A stretch of 64,000 bases of DNA from DASVTR01 sp036387475 (GCA_036387475.1 DASVTR010000013.1:186001-250000), one strand, 5' to 3'. Counted from the first letter of the stretch, positions 44,126-53,311 are shown. Translations and numbers: made by a program. Notes: generated by a model not told the origin, from the sequence alone.

Positions 44126-44236
44126 GAGCAGAATTCAGGAGTCAGAATCCAGAAGCCAGAATAATCGGCTGCAACCGCTTTTATTCTTCTTTCTTTTCCT
44201 TCTGACTCCTGACTCCTGAGTTCTGACTCCTGCTTT
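44095..44236. repeat. foldback repeat, copy of the element at 30411, entering a gene end
   Basis: CAGCAAT/CAGCCGT heptamers (44096-44122) run into AGCAGAATTCAGGAGTCAGA (44127) and end in the inverted series CTGACTC CTGACTC CTGAGTT CTGACTC CTGCT. It spans the stop codon of the OmpA-family gene and ends 5 bp before the kinase start. Confidence 0.85.
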
Positions 44237-44240
44237 TCAA

Positions 44241-46373
44241 ATGTCTCTGCTTGAAGTCTTACAGTTCGTTGGCTATAGCATGGGGGCGGCGCTGCATTTA
44301 TGGATGGGCGGGCTGCTGCTCAGGCAGCGGAGCGGGCTGGGTAAGCTGGAGCGTGTGCTTTTGGCGCTGGCAATCGGGATGGGCGTCTGGCACGCGAGCA
44401 ACCTCCTGGTCGCGCTGCACGGGTTGCTCGGTCTGGAGCGCGAGCGCTGGGGATTGTGGCTGCGGCTGGCCGACACGTTCGCCGTCATCAGCATTACGCT
44501 CTCTTATTCGTTTCTACTGCACGTACACATACACCTGTGGGCCAACGCGCGCGGTCGCGTCCTCTCACTGACGGAAAAGATACGAATATATCTCTCTTAT
44601 ATTCCAGCGCTCTTCCTTTTCCTCGCCGTCCCGCATATTTGGAGCGGAGCTTACGAGCCGATGCTCGACAAGTTTGCTCACACCTTTCTGCCGCTGCCGG
44701 ATAATCTCACTTACTCGATGGCCTTTGCGCTCTGGGCGGCTTATGTGCTGGTGCTCATCGCCATCACGGATTTGCTGATTGCGCGGCTGGCGTCCGCGCC
44801 GGGCGAGAGGCGTTCGATGCAGGTGTTGGCCGCATCCTTGATTGGTATTGGCTGCCTGCTGCTCGCCGTCTACGCTTTCGGCGTCGGCGAAGGCACGCGG
44901 CTCGGTCTTTATCTCAAGACGCTGGCTAATCTGGGGTCGCTCTTGCCGTCGGCGCTGATTGCTTATTACATCTACCGCTATCGCTATCTTGAGTTGATGA
45001 TAGCGGAGAGCCTTGTCGTTGCGTCGTTCGCGGCGGTCGTGCTCGCCGTCTACCTTTACGGTATTCGCACGGTCGGAGCATGGCTGACAAAGCACTACCA
45101 GCTTCGCACGGGCGCGGTCGAGGCGCTGCTGATTCTGGCGCTCGTGCTCGTCGCCGCGCCCCTGCGGCGATGGTTGGAGAGACGCTTCCATAAACTGTTC
45201 GAGCGAGAAGCGTCGCTCTACCGCGACATAGTGGCGCGCATCGGAGTACAAGCCGGACAGCATCAGCAGTTGCCTGAGCTTCTGCGCTATGTCGAAGAGA
45301 GAACAGCCGAAGCTTTAAGTCTCAGGCGCGTCCGCCTGATTGTTTACCGTCAATCGGAAGATGAAACTGAGGCGGCAGAAGCTTGGGCGACGACGCCTGC
45401 GGCCAAGGACATGCAGGGCTGGGAAACGAACGAGTGGACAGAATCTATCTTGAAAATCGCAGGCCAGCAAAACTGGCAGCCGGTCGAAGGCGAGCGCACG
45501 CTGCGGGAGCGTGGATTCGATATTGCTTACGCGTTGCGGCGTGAAGATGAGACCATCGGATTGATGCTGGTTGACGGTGCGCCTGACCAACTCAACAGCG
45601 ATGCCCGCTCGGTTCTCGAAATCCTCGCCGGGCAGGTAGCGATTGCCATTGAAGACTGCCGCTTAGTTGAAGAAAACGTGCGGCTCGAAAGACAATTGGC
45701 GCATGGCGAGCGTCTCGCAGCGCTAGGGCAGATGGCGGCAACGGTCGCGCACGAAGTCAAGAATCCGCTCTCCGCGATTAAGTCAATCGCGCAGGTCATG
45801 CGTGAGGACGAAAATCTCACCAGCGAATATGCGCGCGACCTTAACCTGATTGTCGGCGAGACGGATCGCTTGAGTCGCAGCGTGACACAGCTTTTGAGTT
45901 TCGCGCGCACAGCACCGCCAGCCATCGCGCCCGCTCGCGCCGACGAATTGGTTCAAGCCGTCGCAGAGCTATTCAGGGCGGAAGCCGCCGGACGTGAGAT
46001 TACTTTGGAGTGTCTGACAAGGGCGAACGCAGAGCTTGACGGCGTGCGTGCCTCCGCATTGCGTGATGCGCTCTCCAATCTGCTGAGTAACGCTTTGCAA
46101 GCCACGCCCGCTGGCGGGCGGATAATAATTGAAGCCGACGTGGATAACAGCCACTTGGTCGTTACGGTTGTTGATAGCGGGAGCGGTATTGCTCCCGAAA
46201 TACGCCAGCGCATCTGGGAGCCTTTCTTTACTACTAGGCAGCGCGGGACTGGCCTCGGCCTCTCGATTCTCAAAAAACGGATTGAAGAAGTGGGCGGCAA
46301 AGCCGCGCTCGCTCCGCAAAGAAATAACGAGGGCGCGCGTTTTGAATTGCGCGTGCCGCTTACTCGTTCTTAA
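44241..46373 (+). CDS. membrane sensor histidine kinase (multi-TM, GAF, HisKA, HATPase)
   Basis: 710 aa. About nine membrane helices in residues 1-305. A GAF-like domain (about 330-475) is followed by HisKA with VAHEVKNPLSAIKSI (phospho-His near 509). The ATPase has N box LSNLLSNALQATP, G1 DSGSGI and G2 RGTGLGLSILKKR. The plan (N-terminal multi-pass, GAF, NtrB-like HisKA) is that of kinases paired with sigma-54 activators such as PrsK/PrsR. The NtrC-type gene 1.5 kb downstream is the likely partner, although a glycosyltransferase lies between on the other strand. There is no ribosome site because a repeat abuts the ATG. Confidence 0.93.
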   Translation: MSLLEVLQFVGYSMGAALHLWMGGLLLRQRSGLGKLERVLLALAIGMGVWHASNLLVALHGLLGLERERWGLWLRLADTFAVISITLSYSFLLHVHIHLWANARGRVLSLTEKIRIYLSYIPALFLFLAVPHIWSGAYEPMLDKFAHTFLPLPDNLTYSMAFALWAAYVLVLIAITDLLIARLASAPGERRSMQVLAASLIGIGCLLLAVYAFGVGEGTRLGLYLKTLANLGSLLPSALIAYYIYRYRYLELMIAESLVVASFAAVVLAVYLYGIRTVGAWLTKHYQLRTGAVEALLILALVLVAAPLRRWLERRFHKLFEREASLYRDIVARIGVQAGQHQQLPELLRYVEERTAEALSLRRVRLIVYRQSEDETEAAEAWATTPAAKDMQGWETNEWTESILKIAGQQNWQPVEGERTLRERGFDIAYALRREDETIGLMLVDGAPDQLNSDARSVLEILAGQVAIAIEDCRLVEENVRLERQLAHGERLAALGQMAATVAHEVKNPLSAIKSIAQVMREDENLTSEYARDLNLIVGETDRLSRSVTQLLSFARTAPPAIAPARADELVQAVAELFRAEAAGREITLECLTRANAELDGVRASALRDALSNLLSNALQATPAGGRIIIEADVDNSHLVVTVVDSGSGIAPEIRQRIWEPFFTTRQRGTGLGLSILKKRIEEVGGKAALAPQRNNEGARFELRVPLTRS

Positions 46374-47728
46374 CCAGACGACACGTTTTTGAGTATTGAT
46401 TCAATCGCATCAGCAGCCGCGCGTGCACCGTCTTCGCTCCTAACAACTTGGCCCACCGCCGCCGCTTTCCGTGCATACCGAGGCTCGCTCAATAATTGAT
46501 TCAACTCGGCGGCGACCCGTTTAGCTTTGTAGTGGTTTCGCGTGAGCGAGCGGCCAACGCCCAGACGCGCAATGCGCATGGCGTTATCAGGTTGGTCGTG
46601 GTTGAAGGGAACGACCAGCATCGGAACTCCCGCGCGCATCGCTTGACCGGTTGTGCCCACACCGCCCTGATGGACGATGGCTGCCGCGCGCGGCAGGATT
46701 TCCCCGTAGGGCGCATATTCAAAAGCGACGATTCCATCAGGCAAAGGTTCTGCGGGCATGTTAACGGCGTCGCCGATTAGGAGCACCGCTCGCCGTTTCA
46801 ATTGATGGGCAGCCAAGATGCTTTGTTGGTAAAAATCTCCGGCGGCGAAGATGGCGGACGAGCCGAGCGTAAAGACTATGGGCGCTGGGCCATCGTCAAG
46901 AAATTGTTCTAACGCGGGCGGCATTCCCGCCGCATCCTTACGGTCGTAAAAAGGGAAGCCGGTGATGAGAGTCTGCCTGGGCCAATCGGGCTGTGCTTCG
47001 CCGAGCGCCTTTGAAAACATCGCTAAGACCATCGTGAGCGAGTGTTGCCCTTCAAAAATCGGATGCTCGCCGCGCGGGAGTCCTAAATCTGCGCGCAGCC
47101 TGTAAACATTCTCAACCCATGAAGCGGTCAAGCGTTTCGTCAACCTTACGAAGGTGCGCGCGATTGACGGGTGCAGCCTGAGCAGGTGAACGATTTGCGG
47201 AAAGAGCGGCGGCACAAGCGGGTCATGTATCGAGAAGAAAGATGTGGGAGCAAGCACGCTCGAAATCCACGGGATGCCCGTCTTCTGCGCGACGATTGGC
47301 CCGGTCAAAGTAGCGACATGCGTGAGTAACAGATCAGCCCCGCGCGTTGCTTCGCACAAATCATCGTAGCTCTCTTGCACGTACGGCGACAGCAGTTCTT
47401 TGAAGAGAAATTCCGCGCCGGTTTTGACATCCATTATTTTTGCCACCAACTCTGCGGCTTCTTCGAGCGGTGGAAGATCAGGGCGCACAGCATGAAACTC
47501 AATTCCGGCGGCTTCGATTTTCTCTTGGTAATAATCGCCGGTGGCAATTACTGGGCGATGTCCGCGCTCCTTTAGTTCAAGCGCGACGGCCATGTAGGGG
47601 TGCAAATCTCCAAACGAGCCGAAAGTCGTCAAGACGATGTGCTTGCCCGTTTTGGGTGCGCCGTCGGGCGGGTTAATTCCTCCGGCTGGATGCCGCTCAG
47701 AGGTTGCGGCTGGATTCGCCAGGGTCAT
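46370..47728 (-). CDS. UGT-like (GT1/MGT) glycosyltransferase
   Basis: 452 aa. N-terminal Rossmann half: HIVLTTFGSFGDLHPYMAVALELKERGH. C-terminal donor half has VFTLGSSAIFAAGDF, FEYAPYGEILPRAAAIVHQGGVGTTGQAMRAG and PMLVVPFNHDQPDNA, the UGT signature with its HQGG site. Transfers a sugar from a nucleotide donor to a lipid or small acceptor (rhamnosyl- and macrolide-type relatives). It converges on the kinase gene with a 4-bp overlap. No acceptor-synthesis gene is next to it. Confidence 0.92.
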   Translation of the reverse strand: MTLANPAATSERHPAGGINPPDGAPKTGKHIVLTTFGSFGDLHPYMAVALELKERGHRPVIATGDYYQEKIEAAGIEFHAVRPDLPPLEEAAELVAKIMDVKTGAEFLFKELLSPYVQESYDDLCEATRGADLLLTHVATLTGPIVAQKTGIPWISSVLAPTSFFSIHDPLVPPLFPQIVHLLRLHPSIARTFVRLTKRLTASWVENVYRLRADLGLPRGEHPIFEGQHSLTMVLAMFSKALGEAQPDWPRQTLITGFPFYDRKDAAGMPPALEQFLDDGPAPIVFTLGSSAIFAAGDFYQQSILAAHQLKRRAVLLIGDAVNMPAEPLPDGIVAFEYAPYGEILPRAAAIVHQGGVGTTGQAMRAGVPMLVVPFNHDQPDNAMRIARLGVGRSLTRNHYKAKRVAAELNQLLSEPRYARKAAAVGQVVRSEDGARAAADAIESILKNVSSG

Positions 47729-47878
47729 ATCATTTCCGTCTGGATGAAATCAGCGGGCTACGAAAAGGCGCTAAAGGCCGCACTGCAACATAAGTGTGGC
47801 ACGCCTGATGCAATCAGCAGCGCGGCGAATGAAATTAAAATGCGCGCTTTCTCGCGCGGCTGTGGAGAATAATCTAGA

Positions 47879-49336
47879 ATGCAGGAAAAAACAAAAAACG
47901 GCGTTTGGCAATTGCTGATTGTTGATGATGAAGAGGCTGCTCGTTATGGAATGCGAAGGGCGCTCGGCGGCTTCGGCTACGAAATAGCGGAAGCCGGAAG
48001 CGTCGAAGAGGCGCGCGTGCGTTTGAACGAACAACGCTCGGACCTCTTACTGCTCGACGTGAATTTGCCGGGCACGAGCGGGCTGGAATTCTTGGGCGAG
48101 CTACAGGGCATGGAGAATCCGCCGCTCGTGATTCTCATTACGGCGCACGGCTCTGAGCGAATGGCCGTCGAGGCTATCAAAAACGGCGCGCACGATTATC
48201 TCTCAAAGCCGTTTGAGTTGGACGAACTACGGCTCGTCGTCAAGAACGCACTTGAAACCCTTGGGCTGCGGCGCGAGAATCAGAGCTTGCGGCGGCGCAT
48301 CGAAATAGAGGGAGCGCAGCGCGGCGCTTTAATCGGAAATTCGGAAGCGATGCGGCGCGTACGCTCGATGATTGAAAAGGTCGCAGAGACGGATGCGACG
48401 ATTCTCGTGCGCGGCGAAAGCGGCACTGGCAAGGAACTCGTCGCGCGCGAGATACACGAGCGCAGCCAGTCGCGCAGGGGCGGCGCTTTCGTCGCCGTCA
48501 ACTGCGCTGCGCTGCCTTCGGAGTTAATCGAATCCGAGCTTTTCGGCCATGAAAAAGGGGCTTTTACGGGTGCTGCGGCGCGTCGCCGTGGAAAGTTTGA
48601 GCAGGCCGACGGAGGCACTCTGTTTCTGGACGAGATAGGCGACATGAGCGCCAACGTGCAGGCGAAACTGCTGCGCGCCCTTGAAGAGAGACGCATCGAA
48701 AGGCTCGGCGGAACGGAGTCTCTGCCCGTAGACGTGCGCATCGTCAGCGCCACGCATCGCCCGCTCGAACAGGAAATCGAAGCCGGTAATTTTCGCGCAG
48801 ACCTCTTTTACCGCCTGCGCGTTGTGACAATAGAGATTGCACCTTTGCGCGAGCGGCGCGAGGATATTCCGGTGCTGGCCGAAGCCTTCGCGCGCCTCGC
48901 AGCCGAACGCTATAACCTGCCCGCGCGGCCCATCGCGCAGAACGCCCTGCGTCGTCTGATCGAATACGATTGGCCCGGCAACGTGCGCGACCTGCGCAAT
49001 ACAATCGAGCGCGCGGCAATTCTCGCCGAAGGTGATGAATTGACAGTGCATGACTTGCCTGAGGAGATTAAAAGCGACGCGCAGAAAAACGCTGCCAGTC
49101 CGCTTGAATTTGAAGCAGACGAGCATGCACTCAACGTTCCCTTCACGGCAGATTTTCGGTTGGATAGAAGAGAATTTGAACGGCGCTACATCGCACGCTG
49201 CCTCGAAGATTCGGGCGGCAACGTCACGCGTGCCGCCGCCATGCTCGGCATGCACAGGCAGTCGCTTCAGCACAAATTGCGTGAACTGGGATTAGCACGC
49301 CGCTACGTCTCAGTGGGCGAGGGCGCGCAGGATTAA
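47879..49336 (+). CDS. NtrC-family sigma-54 response regulator
   Basis: 485 aa. Receiver domain with phospho-Asp D60 (LLLLDVNLPG) and Lys in LSKPFE. The AAA+ domain carries Walker A GESGTGKE and the sigma-54 contact loop ELFGHEKGAFTGA, with GGTLFLDEIGDM as Walker B. The C-terminal Fis-type helix-turn-helix is GGNVTRAAAMLGMHRQSLQHK. When phosphorylated it should open sigma-54 promoters; one strong candidate lies at 63889. Likely partner of the kinase at 44241. GGAG lies 11 bp before the ATG. Confidence 0.95.
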   Translation: MQEKTKNGVWQLLIVDDEEAARYGMRRALGGFGYEIAEAGSVEEARVRLNEQRSDLLLLDVNLPGTSGLEFLGELQGMENPPLVILITAHGSERMAVEAIKNGAHDYLSKPFELDELRLVVKNALETLGLRRENQSLRRRIEIEGAQRGALIGNSEAMRRVRSMIEKVAETDATILVRGESGTGKELVAREIHERSQSRRGGAFVAVNCAALPSELIESELFGHEKGAFTGAAARRRGKFEQADGGTLFLDEIGDMSANVQAKLLRALEERRIERLGGTESLPVDVRIVSATHRPLEQEIEAGNFRADLFYRLRVVTIEIAPLRERREDIPVLAEAFARLAAERYNLPARPIAQNALRRLIEYDWPGNVRDLRNTIERAAILAEGDELTVHDLPEEIKSDAQKNAASPLEFEADEHALNVPFTADFRLDRREFERRYIARCLEDSGGNVTRAAAMLGMHRQSLQHKLRELGLARRYVSVGEGAQD

Positions 49337-49414
49337 TCTGACAGGTGTAAGATAAACGTGAACTTTGGCATTGAAGATGAAGACTAATGTTGACAGGCTT
49401 ATAAAGGGAGATTT

Positions 49415-50071
49415 ATGAAAGCACGTCCGGATGCCATCATCCATAGCGAGCAGGCGGAATATCTTGAGCGGTTGCTGCCTGCTAACGCGGGGCTGCTGGC
49501 CGAGATGGAAGAGTATGCGGCAGAACATCGTGTGCCGATTGCGGATCGTGAGGTCGCGCTGTTTCTGGAAATCACGGCGCGTGCGATGAAGGCGCGACGG
49601 GTGCTGGAAATCGGAATGGCTATCGGTTACTCCGTCATACATCTAGCGCAGGGGATGCCCGAAGACGGTCTTGTCGTCACCATCGAACCCAACGAAGAGA
49701 TGATTCGTCGCGCCGGAGATTTTATCAATCGCGCCGGACTAAGCGGGCGCGTGCGCGTCGAGCGCGGGCTTGCGCTGGAAGTTATACCGAAGCTGAAAGA
49801 GACTTTCGATATTGTTTACCTTGACGCCGTGAAGGAAGAATATACGGACTATCTCAACCTGTCGCTGCCTTTGCTGCGCGAAGGCGGCGTCGTCATAGCA
49901 GATAACGTGCTGTGGGGCGGACAGGTCGCGGGCGAGATTCGCTCTCAAGATCAAACCGCGTCTACCGAAGCGTTGCGCGAATTTAACCGTCACTTCGTCA
50001 ATCACCCGCAACTCCGCGCTGAAGTGTTGTCGTTCGGCGACGGCATCGCGTATGGCGTCAAAGTCCGCTGA
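49415..50071 (+). CDS. SAM-dependent O-methyltransferase (COMT-type)
   Basis: 218 aa with AGGGAG just upstream. SAM motif I: RVLEIGMAIGYSVIHLAQG; acidic loop VVTIEPNEEM; FDIVYLDAVKEEYTDYLNL and VVIADNVLWGGQVA hold the metal-binding Asp/Asn residues of the cation-dependent class. Family members methylate catechols, caffeoyl-CoA or tRNA (TrmR type); the substrate cannot be read. Followed 42 bp later by the TsaC/Sua5-type gene, so a tRNA role is possible but not shown. Confidence 0.9.
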   Translation: MKARPDAIIHSEQAEYLERLLPANAGLLAEMEEYAAEHRVPIADREVALFLEITARAMKARRVLEIGMAIGYSVIHLAQGMPEDGLVVTIEPNEEMIRRAGDFINRAGLSGRVRVERGLALEVIPKLKETFDIVYLDAVKEEYTDYLNLSLPLLREGGVVIADNVLWGGQVAGEIRSQDQTASTEALREFNRHFVNHPQLRAEVLSFGDGIAYGVKVR

Positions 50072-50113
50072 AGTTTTTAAACGCAGGCTGATACTTTCAT
50101 CGCCTTTCCTCTC

Positions 50114-50758
50114 ATGATTGTTTCTGATAGCCAAAGCGCGCGGCTGCGCGCCGCCGCCATTATCAGCGCGGGCGGCATCGTGGCTTTCCGCACGGACACG
50201 TTTTACGGATTGGGCGCAGACCCGTTCAACAAAGAGGCTCTAGCGTCTTTGAAGGAATTGAAAGGAAGGGAAGCGGGAAAGCCTATCCTCGTTATCATCA
50301 GCGACCCGAAGCAGGCAGAGCGATTCATTGCTGAAAGGTCAGAGCTTTTCGAGCAGGTTTGTCAGCGACACTGGCCTGGGCCGCTGACCATCGTGGTGCG
50401 CGCCAGAAGCGCAGTGCCGGTTGAGTTGACAGCCGGGACGGAAACAATCGGCGTGCGCCTACCGGATGATGAAGGGGTACGAGAATTCGTTCGCGCCTGC
50501 GGCGGCGCGTTGACGGCGACGAGCGCAAACGTAGCGGGAGAGCCGCCCGCGCGCACTGCACAGGAGGTCGCCGACTCGTTTCCCGCTGGCTTGGGATTGA
50601 TAATCGACGGAGGAAGCGCGCAGAGCGATCAGCCGTCAACGGTTTTGGATTTAAGCGGGCGAGAGCCGCGCCTGATTCGTGAGGGTGCGCTCTCAAAACC
50701 AGTATTGGATGAAACCTTCGCCAGCTTGGGCAAGCAACTCTCCTCACCCGCTGAATAA
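50114..50758 (+). CDS. threonylcarbamoyl-AMP synthase (Sua5/YrdC family)
   Basis: 214 aa. YrdC-domain motifs: GGIVAFRTDTFYGLGADPFN, LKGREAGKPILVIISD, RHWPGPLTIVVRA, TIGVRLPDDE and TATSANVAGEPPA, ending at STVLDLSGREPRLIREGAL. Makes threonylcarbamoyl-AMP for the t6A37 modification of tRNA. It is the short TsaC form, without the Sua5 C-terminal domain. Confidence 0.93.
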   Translation: MIVSDSQSARLRAAAIISAGGIVAFRTDTFYGLGADPFNKEALASLKELKGREAGKPILVIISDPKQAERFIAERSELFEQVCQRHWPGPLTIVVRARSAVPVELTAGTETIGVRLPDDEGVREFVRACGGALTATSANVAGEPPARTAQEVADSFPAGLGLIIDGGSAQSDQPSTVLDLSGREPRLIREGALSKPVLDETFASLGKQLSSPAE

Positions 50759-50813
50759 AATCCGTTAGACCAAACCGGAATGAAAATAAATTAAGGTTGG
50801 GATTGAATCAGGC

Positions 50814-51716
50814 TTAAGCCTCGGCGCTTCTGGCTTTCAGAGGCGTGGCGCTTCCTTCTTCAAGGACTGCCAGCAGGTTGCTTTCGATAGTGGCGCAAAT
50901 CTGTTCGAGCGGCAGGTCGTTGTCGTCTTCGCCAAAGGGGTCTTCTATTTCGACGCCGATTTCTTCAATGCCGAAAAAGATATAGGCAATCAGCAGCGTA
51001 TCAAGGATAGTTGTCCAGCCGTATGTTTCTATCAGGGCAAAGGGGAGTGTGATGCAGTAGAGGATGAGCGCGCGGCGCAGGTGAACGACGTAGGCGAAGG
51101 GCAGCGGCGTTTTATGTATACGCTCGCACGCGCCCAGATAATCTATGAGCAACTGGACATTGTTATCGAGCGTCATCGCCACGTAATCGGAGATGTGTCC
51201 TGCCTTCCGCGCATCGGCCAGAAGATTGCTGATGCGTAGAGCGACGGCTGAAGGCACATGCTGCGCCCGCAGTGTTTCTTCGACTTCACGCCGGTGCAAT
51301 CGTTCTGCTATCGGCCCTAAGCCGGTCGTGCCGCGCAGCGCGTGCATGGAGGCGTAAGAAAACGCAATCGTCCATTTATTGATAGATTCAAGCAGCGCAG
51401 GTTGCTCGCGCAGGAAAGCGCCCGCAGCGCGTCCGAGGTTGCGCGATTCGTTGACAATCCCGCCCCACATCCTGCGGCCTTCCCAGAAACGGTCGTAAGA
51501 AGCGTTGGTGCGAAACACCAGAAGCAATCCGAGCGCTACTCCGACCAGCGCATGCACGGTCGATGGCACATGCACAGGGCGCACGTACTCGTGAAAGACG
51601 ACAACAAGGATGGCCCACCCGACGACCAGCAAGACACGCCCGGTAATCTCGCGCACCATTGACCCCTTGATGTCAAACAGGTGAGGCGTCCATTTGTGGG
51701 CGTCGTATTCAATCAT
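50814..51716 (-). CDS. bestrophin-family channel
   Basis: 300 aa. Typical bestrophin opening (YDAHKWTPHLFDIKGSMV), helix VGWAILVVVFHEYV, LGLLLVFRTNASYDRFWEGRRMWGGIVNESRNLGR and the conserved acidic end of the pore domain DPFGEDDNDLPLEQIC. Bacterial members form pentameric ion channels in the inner membrane. Single gene, no partner evident. Confidence 0.94.
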   Translation of the reverse strand: MIEYDAHKWTPHLFDIKGSMVREITGRVLLVVGWAILVVVFHEYVRPVHVPSTVHALVGVALGLLLVFRTNASYDRFWEGRRMWGGIVNESRNLGRAAGAFLREQPALLESINKWTIAFSYASMHALRGTTGLGPIAERLHRREVEETLRAQHVPSAVALRISNLLADARKAGHISDYVAMTLDNNVQLLIDYLGACERIHKTPLPFAYVVHLRRALILYCITLPFALIETYGWTTILDTLLIAYIFFGIEEIGVEIEDPFGEDDNDLPLEQICATIESNLLAVLEEGSATPLKARSAEA

Positions 51717-51760
51717 AGACAGAGCTTAAAGCCGGACGATTCCTGACCCGTTATGATTCT

Positions 51761-53311
51761 TTATTTCTTTGCGTAGCCTGCTTCTTCAAGCAACTGCTGG
51801 GCGCGAGCAGGGTCGTATGTGTATTTCTGTCCGGGCGAATAGGCCCAGGAGCTTTCCGGCAGGATGGAATGGGCGACGCGGCCCTGCCCCAGAAGCAGGT
51901 CGCGCACGATTGCTTCGCGGTCAATGGCGTAGGCAATGGCCTGCCGCACGCGCGCATCCTTCAAAGATTCGCTCTCTGCGTTAAAGCCCAGGTAGACAAT
52001 GTTAGCGCCCGGAAATTGTTCGACTTTCAGGTTCGGGTCATCGCCTAGCGTTTTGAAAGCATCGGGCGAGAGATTAGAGAGTGCCGAAGCGAGATCAATC
52101 CGACCGCTCTTGAATTCGGCCTGCAAAGTATTGGCGTCGGCGATAATGCGCACGCGCATCCGTTTTATCTGCGGCGCTCCATTCCAGTAGCTCTCATTAG
52201 CGGCCAACTCAAGCACCTGCTGCGCTTTGTTGTAACTGACAAACTTGAACGGGCCGCAGCCCACCGGGTTCTCTCTCTGCGCGGCGGCGCTGCCTTCGGG
52301 AATGATGGGCATGGGCAGCAAATTCGTCAGCAATTGCAGCCAGGGTTGAGTTAAACGGATGATGACGGTGCGCGGATTCGGCACGTCGACTCCGGCGACG
52401 TAAGGCTGGCGTTTATCGCCAGTGCCTTCAAAAAAAGGCGTGGCCTTTCTCGAATCCGAAGCCAGCAGCGTGTCCAGCGAGTACTTAACATCCTTCGCCG
52501 TCACAGGGCTGCCGTTATGAAATTTGACTCCCTCTTTCAAAGTGAAAGTATATGACAGCCCATCTTCAGCGCGTTGAAACTCTGCCATGTCGCCGACGAA
52601 ATCAAAGCTCTCATTCTTGCGGACGAGCGAACTGTGCATCAACTGTCGCAGTCGTTCGCTCGATGCGTCCGTCCCGCGCAGCGCATCAAGCGTCTCAGGC
52701 GGGCTTTCTAGTGTGACGACAAACGGCTCAGTGGGCTTTGCGGTCGTCGCTTTACTGAGAAAGATGAAATCGCCGCTTGGGTCGAGCTTGATATTGCCAA
52801 CGGTCTTGCGCGAGATGACCATATTGTCCGGATACCAGAGGGGCAGCATCGGTACTTCGCGGCTGATAAGTTCCTGCGCCTGCACGTAAAGCTCTCGCGC
52901 GCGATTGCGGTCAACGGTCGAGACGGCTTCGTTGAGAATTTTATCAAGCTCAGGGTTGCTGTAGCGTCCACGATTAAAGGGCGCGCCCGTCGCAAACAAA
53001 TCCTTGAGAAAGATAGGGTCCTGGTTGCCGCCGACCCAGCGCGAAGTCGTCATTTGATACTGCCCTTGGCGAAGCTGATCGAGCAGCGTGTTGAATTCGA
53101 CAGTCTCAATCTCGACTGGGACGCCGACGGCTTTCAAAGAGTTCTGGATAATGACGGCGTAGTTACGGGTAGCGGCGCTGCTGCCGGAAATCTTAAAGGC
53201 GAGCGGCTTCGCAAAGCGGCTGCTCTCGCTATAGTCTGAAAGGCAGCCCGTCAGCAGAATCATCGTCAAGAGCGATGCAAAGATTAGAAATTTCCAAAGA
53301 CGAGCTGTCAT
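51761..53311 (-). CDS. circularly permuted family-5 peptide-binding lipoprotein
   Basis: 516 aa. Signal peptide and lipobox LLTGC (C23). Residues 37-185 are what is normally the C-terminal part of an SBP_bac_5 protein: ATRNYAVIIQNSLKAVGV, VEFNTLLDQLRQGQYQM, RWVGGNQDPIFLKDLF and EVPMLPLWYPDN. A Thr/Lys/Pro linker (186-196) leads to the normal mature N-terminus (FVVTLESPPETLDALRG) and then TYTF-type, GVKFHNGSPVTAKDVKYSL and NPVGCGPFKFV. The chain ends YDPARAQQLLEEAGYAKK, exactly where usual proteins continue into ATRNYA. All parts of one fold are present once, in swapped order. Its ATG overlaps the nagZ stop (TGATG). Likely binds oligopeptides or muropeptides; no permease is adjacent. Confidence 0.88.
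   Translation of the reverse strand: MTARLWKFLIFASLLTMILLTGCLSDYSESSRFAKPLAFKISGSSAATRNYAVIIQNSLKAVGVPVEIETVEFNTLLDQLRQGQYQMTTSRWVGGNQDPIFLKDLFATGAPFNRGRYSNPELDKILNEAVSTVDRNRARELYVQAQELISREVPMLPLWYPDNMVISRKTVGNIKLDPSGDFIFLSKATTAKPTEPFVVTLESPPETLDALRGTDASSERLRQLMHSSLVRKNESFDFVGDMAEFQRAEDGLSYTFTLKEGVKFHNGSPVTAKDVKYSLDTLLASDSRKATPFFEGTGDKRQPYVAGVDVPNPRTVIIRLTQPWLQLLTNLLPMPIIPEGSAAAQRENPVGCGPFKFVSYNKAQQVLELAANESYWNGAPQIKRMRVRIIADANTLQAEFKSGRIDLASALSNLSPDAFKTLGDDPNLKVEQFPGANIVYLGFNAESESLKDARVRQAIAYAIDREAIVRDLLLGQGRVAHSILPESSWAYSPGQKYTYDPARAQQLLEEAGYAKK

Noticed and set aside
51761..53311. Two fused halves of separate binding proteins
   Set aside because: Each fold segment appears once and together they make one complete protein, so permutation explains it better than fusion.
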